Origin: Diacronema lutheri
Taxonomy: Eukaryota > Haptophyta > Pavlovophyceae > Pavlovales > Pavlovaceae
NCBI GenBank assembly: GCA_019448385.1
Contig: JAGTXO010000015.1
Coordinates: forward strand, 744,001 to 808,000
Length of the DNA: 64,000 bases
Reading direction: 5' to 3'
In this document: one piece after another, positions 10,184-19,777 of the stretch
How positions within the stretch are numbered: position 1 is the stretch's first letter
Layout of the letters: each line of letters begins with the position of its first letter
Notes under the pieces: model-generated
Database searches by the model: none
Told to the model about the DNA's origin: nothing
What the model saw: only the letters and a program-made list of their open reading frames with translations
Position numbers and translations under genes: made by a program

Positions 10184-11620
10184 CTAGTTGCCATGCCGGC
10201 GCCAGGGAGTGCCAAAGAGCCACGTCCATGGCCACGCTGCGCTACGGTTGCCGAGCGCTCCGAGCGGCCCGGGCGCACGCTCGAGGATGCGCGTGTAGGG
10301 GACGACGGGGAATGGGTCGCGCTGCGCCAAGTAATCGTCCGAGCTGACGCCCTCCTCCGACGCGAAGCACAAGTCGAGGAACGCGCCGAAGAGGACGCCG
10401 TGCACGTACACGTTGGCGCGGTCGTTCGCACGGCTCGCCTCCGCGCGGTAGCGGCATGCGCGCAAGCCGGCGATGTGCGCGAGGTTGTAGTAGCCAAACG
10501 GCCCGCTCTGCGGCGGGATCAGCTCGATGACCGTCGTGCGCACACGCGCAAAGAGCAGCCACGAGAGAGCAGCGCCGTGCACGCCGATCAGCACGTCAGC
10601 GGTGCGCACGGCCTCGACCTGAGCGCGCAGCGGCAGGTCAGCGAGCTCGATCGAGCGGACGCGCACGCTGTGCCGCTGTGCAAGTATGCGCACGACATCG
10701 CGCTCATTGAGGAGCGCGCGATATTCCTTGGCGCGCCTGCCGAGCAGCAGGCCGGCGGACTGGGCGGTCTCGCCGGGCGGCGCAGAGCGGACGCCATGCG
10801 AGAGGAGCGGTTCCACGACGATGCGCTCGGGGCGGTCGTCGAGCGCAAGGCCGCGGACGAGCGCCGAGCGGAGCCCATCGACAAGGGCGGAGCTTGTGCA
10901 GCGCACGCGCGACGGCGTGTGGAAGTCACGCCAGATCAGCGCCAGGTGGCGCGAGGGCACAACGAGCGTGTCGGCACACGCGCGCCCTTGCGCTGCGCGC
11001 GGCAGCGCGCGCACCGAGCGGAAGAGCGCGCGCAGCATGGCCGTCGAGAGGTCCCCTTCGTCCGCCGCCGTGTCGGTCATGAGCACGTCCGTCTCCGACG
11101 GATCGGCACCGGCGGCGAGCGCCGAGAAGAAGGCGCCGCACACCGCGCCGAGCGCGTGGAACGGGTTGGCCGCGCCATCACGCGCGAAAAGGACGGCCTG
11201 ACGCGCGCACGGCACCCTGGCGTGCGCGGCGCGTGCGGAGGTGGAGAGGAGCCACGGGTGCTCCTGGTACATGTAGCCGGGCAGCGCGACACGGTGCGCG
11301 CCGAGGTTGCACGGCGCGCCGATCTGGACAACGCTCCGCCAGCGCAGCGAGCGGCTGCGCGATGTGCGCCGTACGGTGCCGGGCTGCAACACCACCACGC
11401 CCTCGACGGGGCCTACAGGCCCATGCTCGAGCGACGGAAAGACGTCGGCGCCCACGCAGAGCGCGCGCCGGCGCGCGCGGAGCTCCGCCAAAAAGGCCGC
11501 ACCATGGTCGCGCGAGCACTCACGCGCCGTGCGCGTGGCGTTGTCCTCCGTCGGGCGAGCGCGTGCGCCCGGGCCGTCCGCCCACCCGAGCGCGAGGAGC
11601 CCCAGGCAATGCGGCACCAT
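10184..11620 (-). CDS. GT61-family glycosyltransferase (DUF563 / EOGT-like)
   Basis: About 478 residues from the ATG at 11620; a GTG five codons further upstream is in frame but not needed. The N-terminus (MVPHCLGLLALGWADG) looks like a signal or signal anchor, fitting a lumenal ER/Golgi enzyme. The decisive part is the C-terminal block near residues 335-375: AVRTADVLIGVHGAALSWLL followed by VIELIPP. It matches the family pattern of an Asp-Val-Leu-Ile-Gly-x-His-Gly-Ala loop and a V-[IV]-E-[LI] strand, where the nucleotide-sugar binds. GT61 enzymes transfer xylose, GlcNAc or related sugars to proteins or glycans; the donor here is unknown. The gene is convergent with the WSC gene and divergent from the NDK-like gene. 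Confidence 0.72.
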   Translation of the reverse strand: MVPHCLGLLALGWADGPGARARPTEDNATRTARECSRDHGAAFLAELRARRRALCVGADVFPSLEHGPVGPVEGVVVLQPGTVRRTSRSRSLRWRSVVQIGAPCNLGAHRVALPGYMYQEHPWLLSTSARAAHARVPCARQAVLFARDGAANPFHALGAVCGAFFSALAAGADPSETDVLMTDTAADEGDLSTAMLRALFRSVRALPRAAQGRACADTLVVPSRHLALIWRDFHTPSRVRCTSSALVDGLRSALVRGLALDDRPERIVVEPLLSHGVRSAPPGETAQSAGLLLGRRAKEYRALLNERDVVRILAQRHSVRVRSIELADLPLRAQVEAVRTADVLIGVHGAALSWLLFARVRTTVIELIPPQSGPFGYYNLAHIAGLRACRYRAEASRANDRANVYVHGVLFGAFLDLCFASEEGVSSDDYLAQRDPFPVVPYTRILERAPGPLGALGNRSAAWPWTWLFGTPWRRHGN

Positions 11621-11754
11621 GCGCCGCACATCCACTGCTCAGCAGGTTGAAGGCATCCGCGCCGTCCACCCCAGCGCCCGCGCGTGGGCGGTGTCGGCGT
11701 CGGTGCCTTTGACCCACCCGGAGAGGCCCACAAAAGTTTCCGCCGGGAATCGCC
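11621..11754. promoter_or_regulatory. Divergent promoter, GT61 / NDK-like gene
   Basis: 134 bp separate the two divergent ATGs, so both core promoters and 5' UTRs must lie here. No TATA box is obvious. Confidence 0.4.
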
Positions 11755-12545
11755 ATGCCGATGCTCTCGCGCGTCGTGTGCCAACGGGCCCTCGCGGCGC
11801 CGTGCCGGCGGCTACTTTCGACGAGCGCGGGCTCGGGCACGGGCGCGGGCTCGGGCACGGGCGCGAGCTCGGCGACGCCGTATCTCCTCGCTGGCACGGG
11901 CGCCGCGCTCGGCGCCGTCGCGCTTGGCGCTTCGGGCGTGTTTGGCGCGGGCCGTGCGGACGCGAAGGCACCCGAGCAGGCGGCGGCCGACGCGTCGCTG
12001 TTCGCGGCCATGGAGAAGCGCCTGTCGGCGCTCGAGGTGCAGCTGGCGGGTGGCAAGCAAATGGCACTCGTCTTCATTAAGCCGCACGCCTGCAACCCCA
12101 AGGTGATCGAGCTCGTGCGCGCCAAGCTCGGCGCGGCCGGGATCCGCATCGCGTCCGAGGGGACGATCGGCGCGGAGCAGATCGACAAGCAGATGCTCAT
12201 CGACAATCATTACGGCGCGATCGCGGCGAAGGCGGTCAAGTTGAAGCCGTCGCAGCTCAACGTGCCCGCCAAGGGCAAGGCCGAGTTCCAGAAGCTCTTT
12301 GGCATCTCGTGGGATGACGCGCTCGCAAAGGGCCTCGTCTACAACGCGGCCGACGCGCTCGCAAAGATCGGCGGCGACGGCTTCGAGCTGGACAAGCGCT
12401 GGTCCAACTTGCAGCGCAGCACGGACCTGCTCAAGTTTGGCGGCGGCTTCTACGTTGGCAAAATCGGCGACATCTTTGTGATCAACGGCTTTTATGCTGC
12501 CATGCGCGCCGCGTAAGCGCGCACCGCGCGCCGCGCGCGCCGCGC

Positions 12546-12639
<94 letters not shown>

Positions 12640-13149
12640 GCGTGGCGCCGGGGTACCTGACCGGCTCCTGCCCTTTCGCCCGCGCCCCTCCTTCTCGCGC
12701 CCAGCTACACCACCCCGCCCGCCAAGCTGCATTATTTCACTGTGCAGTGGCCGACTGAGCGGCTCTCGTGGGCATCGTTTCGCGCGGACGTGCTCGGCGC
12801 GACCAACCCGGCGGATGCGGAGAAGGGGTCGGTGCGGCGGGACATCCTCGAGGGGTGGGAGTCGCTCGGGCTGGCGAGCAAGCCCAACGTCGGCGAGAAC
12901 GGCGTGCACGCGTCCGCCTCGCCCTTTGAGGCCCTCGCCGAGCGAATGAATTGGACGGGGGTGCCGCTGCGCGAAGATGCGTTCGGACGCGGCCTGCTCG
13001 CGGCGGGCGTGCCCGCCGAGACGATCGCGGCGTGGACGGAGGACCCGCAGGTCGCGCTGGGCGGCAAGAAGGGCTCCCTCTTTGACCTGCTCGAGGACCG
13101 CGACGCGGACGACGTGCTCGCCATCGCGCCGAAGATCAGCGCCGCGTGA
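11755..13149 (+). CDS. NDK-like protein with mitochondrial presequence (2 exons)
   Basis: Exon 1 is 11755-12512 and exon 2 is 12705-13149. The GC|C alanine codon is split by a GTAAGC...CCAG intron; the join restores a 400-residue frame. The N-terminus (MPMLSRVVCQRALAAPCRRL) is Arg-rich and amphipathic, like a mitochondrial presequence. It is followed by an Ala/Gly hydrophobic stretch at about residues 42-62. Residues about 103-165 (MALVFIKPHACNPKVIELVR) resemble the first strand-helix of nucleoside diphosphate kinases. I do not find the catalytic-histidine motif N-x-x-H-G-S-D, so phosphotransfer is doubtful. The C-terminal half (VGENGVHASASPFEAL and the LSWASFRADVLGAT region) looks like a conserved algal extension. 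Presequence and family name are inference; the splice is well supported by frame. Confidence 0.66.
12548..12639 (+). repeat. (GCC)n microsatellite filling an intron
   Basis: About 90 bp, roughly 30 units, of almost pure GCC/CCG repeat inside the 192-bp intron 12513-12704 of the NDK-like gene. Being intronic it is not translated. The rest of the intron has a C/T-rich tract before the acceptor CCAG. Confidence 0.85.
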
Positions 13150-13432
13150 GGCGAGCGCGAGCGGCACGGGCGGATCTTTGGAGGGCGTTCCGGCTGTAAC
13201 TCTGCCGTGGGCGCGCTCAGCAGCGCGGCAGCGGCTCTGGTCGCGGCGAGCGCGAGCGCATCCCACGTTCGTACAAGGCGCACGCGCGTCTCATGCCGAG
13301 GCCGGCCTCGCCGGGAGGACGAATGTGCACCTGGATCAGTGGGTGCTCACTGCTCAGTGTGTCACACGTGGTTTGTCGTACATCGAGAGCGTACAACAAA
13401 AATCGCCAAAAAAGGGGAAGCAAACTCGGCTC
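13150..13432. other. Convergent intergenic spacer
   Basis: 283 bp between the stop codons of the NDK-like gene and the MFS gene. It holds an AT-richer patch (about 13360-13425) that probably contributes 3' UTR and polyadenylation signals. No gene seen. Confidence 0.5.
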
Positions 13433-15145
13433 TCAACTCAGCTCGACATGGCCCGCCTCCGCCCTGCTCAGCGCGCGCACGCGCAGGCTCACCTCGTCGA
13501 TCAAGCTCATCGAGCTGGCGGGCGCGCCCTCGAGCAGCGCGGTGCGATTGCTCAGCGCGCGCAGCTCGCCGCTCGCGCTCGCGCTCTTGCCCGCCTCGCT
13601 CAAGTCGTGCCACGTGCGCGTGGCGGAGCCGTACGCGACGCCGAGCGCGACAAAGGCGCTGCCGACCCAAAAGCAGAGCGAGACGACGCGGCCAGGCAGC
13701 AGCGCCTGCGCCTTGAAGAGCGCGCCGTACAGCGAGAGCGCACCGGCGGAGACGCCATGGAATGTTGCACTGACCGCGCCCTGCGTCTTGCCCTGGTCCT
13801 CCTCCGAGACGATCAGCGTCGTCGCCGCCATGAAGGCGGGCGCGCTCGAGAAGGCGAAGGAGACGAGGAGCAGCGCCGCGTAGAAGAAGGCGGAGTGCAT
13901 GAAGGCGAGGTCGAGGCAGAGCAGGCTGCCCAGCATCATCGCCGTCGCGATCGCAAGGTACCTGCCGACGCCCATCAGGCGCTGCAGCCGCGGGCCGAGC
14001 GCGAGCGCGACAACCATCGCTGGCAGCAGCGCGAGCGAAACGTACCCGAAACGCTCCTGCGGCCAGCCGTACACGATGATCAGCCAGCCGCCCACGACAG
14101 ACCACGCCGAGAGGCCACTCACGCAGAGGCACGAGACGATGATCACGTGGCGCAGCACAGGTTGCGAGACAACGCGCAGAGCCTCGGCGAGGCCAAGACC
14201 GGCGTGTGCGGCCGGCGCGGGCTCGGCCGGCTCGTCCGCCTCGCGCGCACCCTTTGCGGCGAGGCTCGCGAGGCGCGGGTGCGTCTCGGGGAAGGCAAAG
14301 CAGCCGGCGAAGAGCGCGGCCGCGCCAAGCGCGAGACCGAGCCAAACCAACGTATAGTCGTAGACGTGCCGCCCGACGATCGCGTAGTTTGCGAGCAAGC
14401 CGGCCGTCGATCCGACGAGCATCTTGACGACGAGGATGAGCGCGAAGCACGACGATCTGCCGCCGGGGGGGGGGGGGGGGGGGGGGGGCAGGCAGGGAGG
14501 CGCCCCCCGGTGGGGATGTGAGCTGGAGGCGCCGGAGGACCGGCGCATCGGCCAGGCCGCGCGGACAGCGCGACAGTCGCGCAGCGCGGGAGCAGGCACT
14601 CACCTCACGTCGGGCGCGCACACGTCGGCGATCTGCGCGTGCGCGATCGGGTGCGGGTCCCCGAGCGCACCCGAGAGCGAGCGTGAGACGAGGAAGACGG
14701 CGTTGGACGGGAAGAGCGCGTTGGCGACGCACAGCATCGAGATGCCCGCAAAGTAGATCGCGATCACGCGCCAACGGCCGATGCGGTCTGCGAGCACGCC
14801 GTAGGTGGGCAGCACGACGCAGCAGAGCCCGAGCGTGATGCCCTGCCCGAGATTGACGAGCGATTGCGCCTCGCGCGTCACGTAGTCGCGGTCGGCGCAC
14901 TCGCGCGATCCCGACCACGAGGATGCGTGCACGTCCAGCAGTGTGGCAGCATCGGGGCGGACGTCGCAGCGCTGAATCGAGCGCGCGTAAGGCAGGTAGA
15001 TGTGCGCGAGCACGGACATGACGCACGCTTCGAGGATCCCGATCGAGAGCATCCCGCGCAGCCGCCACACGTCCGCCCACTCGAGCGTGTGCGTCCTGGG
15101 CGCGGTCGGCTCGGCCGCGGGCGCGGTGCTCGCAACGCTCGCCAT
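13433..15145 (-). CDS. Major facilitator superfamily transporter (2 exons)
   Basis: Exon 1 is 14604-15145 and exon 2 is 13433-14456, read on the minus strand. They are joined across a 147-bp intron with a consensus AG|GTGAGT donor and GGCAG acceptor, and the split AG|A codon restores DVRSSCFALILVV. The encoded protein is about 521 residues with roughly 12 hydrophobic segments. GVLADRIGRWRVI (exon 1) is the MFS loop 2-3 signature, preceded by LVNLGQGITLGLCCVVLPTY. The start ATG at 15145 has a good context. The substrate cannot be told; the layout resembles multidrug/tetracycline-type H+ antiporters, which is only a guess. The C-terminal about 50 residues are hydrophilic. It is divergent from the IQ/PLAT gene 172 bp away. 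Confidence 0.75.
14465..14488 (-). repeat. 24-base C homopolymer (sense strand) in MFS intron
   Basis: A run of 24 G on the plus strand is C24 on the coding strand and ends 8 nt before the 3' splice site. It could act as an extreme polypyrimidine tract. Confidence 0.85.
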
Positions 15146-15317
15146 CGAGCGGTCGCTCGCGGAGTCCTCGGCAGCTGCGAGCAGCCGCCGCGCTTCGGCG
15201 CGCGCTTGGTGCAGTATCCCGAGGGCGGAGGAGGATCCCCAGTGGGGGAGAAAACACGGCTCGCCCGCTCAAAACTTTCGGGCGTCTCCCAGCCCGGTCG
15301 GTTACTACCGCCGCGCG
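15146..15317. promoter_or_regulatory. Divergent promoter, MFS / IQ-PLAT genes
   Basis: 172 bp between the two divergent ATGs. No recognised element apart from GC-rich sequence. Confidence 0.35.
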
Positions 15318-18300
15318 ATGGCGAGATGGCCGCGTCGCACGGCCGAGCCGCGGTTTGACAACGTGGGCGAGGCGAGCGAGTACGCGCAGGGCGAGGCCGC
15401 CCACAACGGCTTCGACGCCGATAAGTACGACGCGTACGGCTACCCCGAGGGCGAGGGCGCAGCGCTTGAGGAGCTCGTCGAGCGGATCACGACGAACAGC
15501 GACGAGCAGGCGGGCCTCGGCTGGCCGCAGCGGCTCCGACGCCTCCTCGCGCTCTTCGACTTGCCGCCCGCCCCGGGCGGCGACGCCGAGGACGCATGCG
15601 CGGACATTGAGGCCGTCTGCCGTTTTGCGATGGTGCCCGACGCGCTCGCCGTGAGCCGCTCCGACCTGTCGGCGATCCTGCTCGACGTGGCGGACGACCT
15701 GGACATGCCCGAGGAGGGCGAGACGGTCTCGCTCGCCACGCTGCTCCGCGCACTCCTCTTGCACCCTGCCGATTGGGGCGCGTGGATTTCTGATCGTTTC
15801 GTCCACCTCGCCGAGACGATCGGCTTGATCGGCCAGCTGCTCGAGGCGTCGCTCGCCGAGGCGCCACGGCCGGACGAGCGGCCGGCCATGTTTGCGGACG
15901 TGGACTCGATGCTCGTGCTGCTCGAGGCGTTCGATATGCAGGAGGCCGAGGCGCACCTCGCCATTAAGGACTTGCTCGTGCCGCTCGACGCGCACGTCGG
16001 CGCAAGGGGATGCGCCGTGTCGCCCGGCTTCTCGCATCAAGTCAGCCTCGCGCGGTTGCTGCACTGGCTCGCCGACTTTTTCGCCGCGCCGCGCGGCGCG
16101 ACATATCACGGCGACGCGACCGCCTCGGCCGACGGCGCTGCCGCCGAAGAGGCCGAGGCGTGGGACCTCGCCGCCGCGCTCGCCGGCGCGCACGGGCGCG
16201 CGGAGGCGGCGCGCGCATTCTCGCGTCTGCAGCCGAGTGCCGCGGAATGGGCGAGTGTCTTCGCGCAGCCGTACGCCAGCGTGCTCGCGCGGATGGACGA
16301 TGCGATGTGGCAGGGCGAGCAGTACATCATCGCCATCCCCTCCTTCGGCCGTGCCAGCGCCCTTCCCCTCGTCTGGTCTGCAACGCGGGCTGAGCTGCTG
16401 CGCGAGCGCGCGCGCCGTCGCGCGCGCGACGCGACGCGCGCACACCTCGACGGCGTGCCGCCTCAGCCGTCGGCGGCAGTCGCGCACATGCCGGCGCAAT
16501 GGCTCTCGCTCGCGCCGATCGTCAAGAAGGGCGTGCGCGTGCACTGCTTCAAATTTGCACCGCCCGCCCATTCCTTCTGCGAGGACGGGCTCTGCTACGA
16601 TGGGCTTGTCAAAATGGCGGGCGGCGAATGGCGGCTCTTCCTTAGGCCGTGGCACCACATGCCCATGCTGCCCACGTGCGACGACATGGAGCGGGTGCGC
16701 ACGCACGCGCGCCGCGCCGCCGCGCTGCGCGTGCGGTGCGCGCAGCATGGTGCCCGCCCGCCGCCCCACGCGCCGCTGCCCTCCGCCCGCCCCACGCGCC
16801 GCTGCCCTCCGCCCGCCCCACGCGCCGCTGCCCTCCGCCCGCCCCACGCGCCGCTGCCCTCCGCCCGCCCCACGCGCCGCCAGGCGGCGGCGGCGAGTGT
16901 GATCAGCGCCGCGTCGCGCGGCCGCCTCGAGCGCATGCGAATTCCAGCCCGCGGCTTCCGCTCAGCGCCGCGCGCATCCGCCCTGTCGCCGCCGAGCCCG
17001 CGCGCGCGCAAGGGCCCGCGCGCGCGCGGCGCGCGCGGCGCTCCAGGCGGCGGCGGCGGCGGCGGCGCGAGCTCACGCTCGCACACGCCGCGCTCGACAG
17101 ACGAGGAGTTGTCGGCAGTGGCATCGTCCGAACGCTCAGCCACCGCACCACCTGCCCCGCCGCCGCTCGCAGCCGGCGCGCTCCTGGCCAGTGCATTCGA
17201 CCGTTACACGGGCGGGAACGATCGGGCGCGCAGGACGCGCCCCATACCACCGCAGCTGTCGGGCGTGGAGTCGGCGCCAGGCACGCCGCGCTCGGCGCGG
17301 CTCGATGGGCAGCTCGATGGCACCGAGGACGCCGCCTCACCCCCGTCGCTCTCGCCGCGCTCAGCCGCCGGGCGGGCGTCGGCCGGCGCGCGCGCGGCAC
17401 GCGGCGCGGCGCGCGGCGCGCGGCCGCTCGGCCTGGGCGACGGGGAGGGCGAGGGTGACGACGACGACGACCTGGTTCTCGTCGGGCGCGACGGCGGCAA
17501 CTCGTCCGTGCGCCACCACGCCCGTCGTTCCACCACTTCGGCGCGCACGGCGCTGCGCGTGGCCTCCGGGGCGCGGGGTGGCGACGACGACGGCGCGCGT
17601 GACGGCGGTGACGACGGCGTGCGTGACGGCAGCGCACGGCGCCTCGCAGCGCCCGCCGCGCGCGGCGATCTCGCGCCGCTGCGCTCGCCGCGCACTTCCA
17701 CGCGCACGCCGTCGAGCGTCTCGAGCCCGGCCAAGCTGCGCGCGCGCGCGCGTGCCGCGCCTGCGCCCGCGGACGACGACGACGACGACGCCGACGCCAT
17801 GCGGCGCGGCGCATCGGTGCTCGTCTTGCAGCGGCACGCGCGCGGCCGGCTCGCGCGCAGCGCGCACGAGCAGCGGCGCGCGCAGGCGTCCGGCGTTGCA
17901 TCGCCGGCAGCGGGCGCCGTGCCGCCCTCGCCCGCCACGTCTTCGCCAGACGCGTCGGTGCGCGGCGGCGCGGCGCGCGCGCGCCGCGCCGCTGCGGGCG
18001 GCGCGGCGCGCGCGCGCGGCGCGCGCTCTCGCGCCGGCTCGGACGACGAGGGCGGCGTGGATGCGAGTCCGGTGCGCCTGCGCCGCGACGACTCAAGCAT
18101 GGCGGCGCTCGTCGGCGCGCGCGCCGAGCTGCGCCGCGGCGAGCGCGTGCGCAGTGCGACCCCATCGCCCGCGCGCGGCGCCGCCGGCGCGCGTCGACAG
18201 GCGGCGCGCGAGGACGCGGCGGCGCGGGCGATCCAGGGGGTGGCGCGGCGCAGGGCGAGGCGCATGCATGGCGCGCGCGTTGGCGCACAAGTTGGCGCGT

Positions 18301-19299
18301 GGGCTGGCGGGCAGCGCGCGCCCGCCGGCCGCCAGCCGACGGAGCGAGCGGGTGCAGCGCAGCGCCCGCTGCCCGACGGCGGCCGGCGCGACGCCGTGCC
18401 GGCGCAGCCGCGGCCGGGCGGCTCGCGTCAGCCGTCGCGCGGGCCCACGCAGCCGCCCACGCGCCGCCCGTCAAGCCAGCACGTCAGCGCGGGCGGCGGC
18501 CCCGCCTTGCTCAACCGGCGCGTTGGCCAGCGCGTGCCGTCCGCGCTGCTCGCGTGGTCCTCCGACGCGGCGCCGCCGCCGGGCGCGGAGCAAAGCGAGG
18601 CGGCACGATGGCGGCTTTTCGTGCACACGGCGCAGCACAGGGATTGCTCGCTCGATGGTTCGCTCACAATTGAATTGCGAGACGCGCACGCCGCACGGCG
18701 CGCGCTCGACGCGGGCGGCGGGGCCGCGCGAACTGGCGTCGTGCACCACACCGCGCCGCTGCGCTTCCGCCAGGCGGCGGTACAGACGCTCGCGCTACGC
18801 CGCGCCGACGGCCCGTTCGCGCCGCTGCGCGAGGTGGTCGTGTCGCACGCGTCCGCCCGCCCGCACGACGCGCTCTTCCTCGATCGCGTCGTCGTGCGCG
18901 ACCCGGTGCGCGCAGCCGCCACGCCGAGCGCGCGCGCGCGCGTGTGTCCGCGCCGCCGCGCGCCGCCGCGCGCCGCCACGCGCCGCCGCGCTTTGCGCGC
19001 GCTCACGCGCAGCGTGCCGCCCCTTTCCGCGCGCGCGTGCGCTCGCCTCGCAGCTGCACGGCCTTGTGTACCTTTTTGGCGGAGGGGGCGCCGTCTGGCT
19101 CGACAGGCGGCGCGCGGACGGCCTCACGCGGCGCGTGCTCCCGCTGCTCGTCGCGTTTGGCGCGGGCGACGATGGGGCCGCGACGACCATCTCGCGCTTC
19201 TTTCGCGCGCACGCGGCGCGGCGGCAGGTTCGCCGGCGCCTCCGGCTGCGCACCGTCGGCACGGACGCGCCGCACGACCTCAGCGCGAGCGGGCACGCG

Positions 19300-19330
<31 letters not shown>

Positions 19331-19653
19331 CTGGAGCGCGCGGCGCGCTCCGCGCCGCCGCTGCCGGCGATGCGTCGCTCGCCGGCTGGGGGCGCACGCC
19401 CGTGCGCGCGGCGCCGGCGGGCTCGAGCGCGCCGGAACGCCTCTCCGCGCCCGCGGCCCTCGCGCTGCACGCGCGGCCCACGCCGCGCTCGGGCATGGGC
19501 GGAATGAAGTACCGCGCGCTCTACGACGAGCACATCGACACGCTGCGCGACGAGCTCGCGCTGCTCGACACGGCGATCCGGCTCGAAGAGCTCGAGCACG
19601 CGGCGCATGCGAGCGCAAGCGGGGCGACCGGCGGCGGCCGGTTGTGGTACTGA
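15318..19653 (+). CDS. IQ-motif and PLAT-domain protein, multi-exon
   Basis: Starts at the ATG at 15318. An unrecognised helical, acidic N-terminal region (about 450 residues) ends in GLCYDGLVKMAGGEWRLFLR. A Ser/Arg/Gly-rich disordered region carries two IQ-like calmodulin-binding motifs (VLVLQRHARGRLAR near 17817 and AARAIQGVARRRARRM near 18222). A PLAT/LH2 beta-sandwich follows (WRLFVHTAQHRDC near 18611, then DALFLDRVVVRDP). The PLAT domain is split by an intron, 18906-19053 (GTGCGC...TCGCAG, phase 0), and continues in another frame as LHGLVYLFGGGGAVWLD, as PLAT domains do. A second intron, 16695-16883, is likely (GTGCGC...GCCAG, phase 0, full of 26-bp tandem repeats), but its length is a multiple of three so the frame does not prove it. 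A polyQ run and a helical C-terminus end at a TGA at 19651. PLAT domains bind lipids or proteins; calmodulin control is inferred. Confidence 0.6.
16757..16882 (+). repeat. 26-bp tandem repeat, about 4.7 copies
   Basis: Unit of the type GCCCGCCCCACGCGCCGCTG followed by CCCTCC, repeated almost perfectly and ending at a GCCAG acceptor-like site. It most likely lies within an intron of the IQ/PLAT gene. If translated it would give only Pro/Ala/Arg low complexity. Confidence 0.8.
19303..19329 (+). repeat. (CAG)9 encoding polyglutamine
   Basis: Nine CAG units in frame in the last exon of the IQ/PLAT gene, giving nine glutamines. Confidence 0.9.
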
Positions 19654-19777
19654 ACCGGGGCACGGGGATCACGACATTGTTCGACGACCGGGGCACGGAT
19701 CGACTGTCTGACCTTTACGTCAGCGCCGTTGGTACTGTTCCGACTGTCTGACTGGCTGCGTGCGCAAACGGCGGGCG

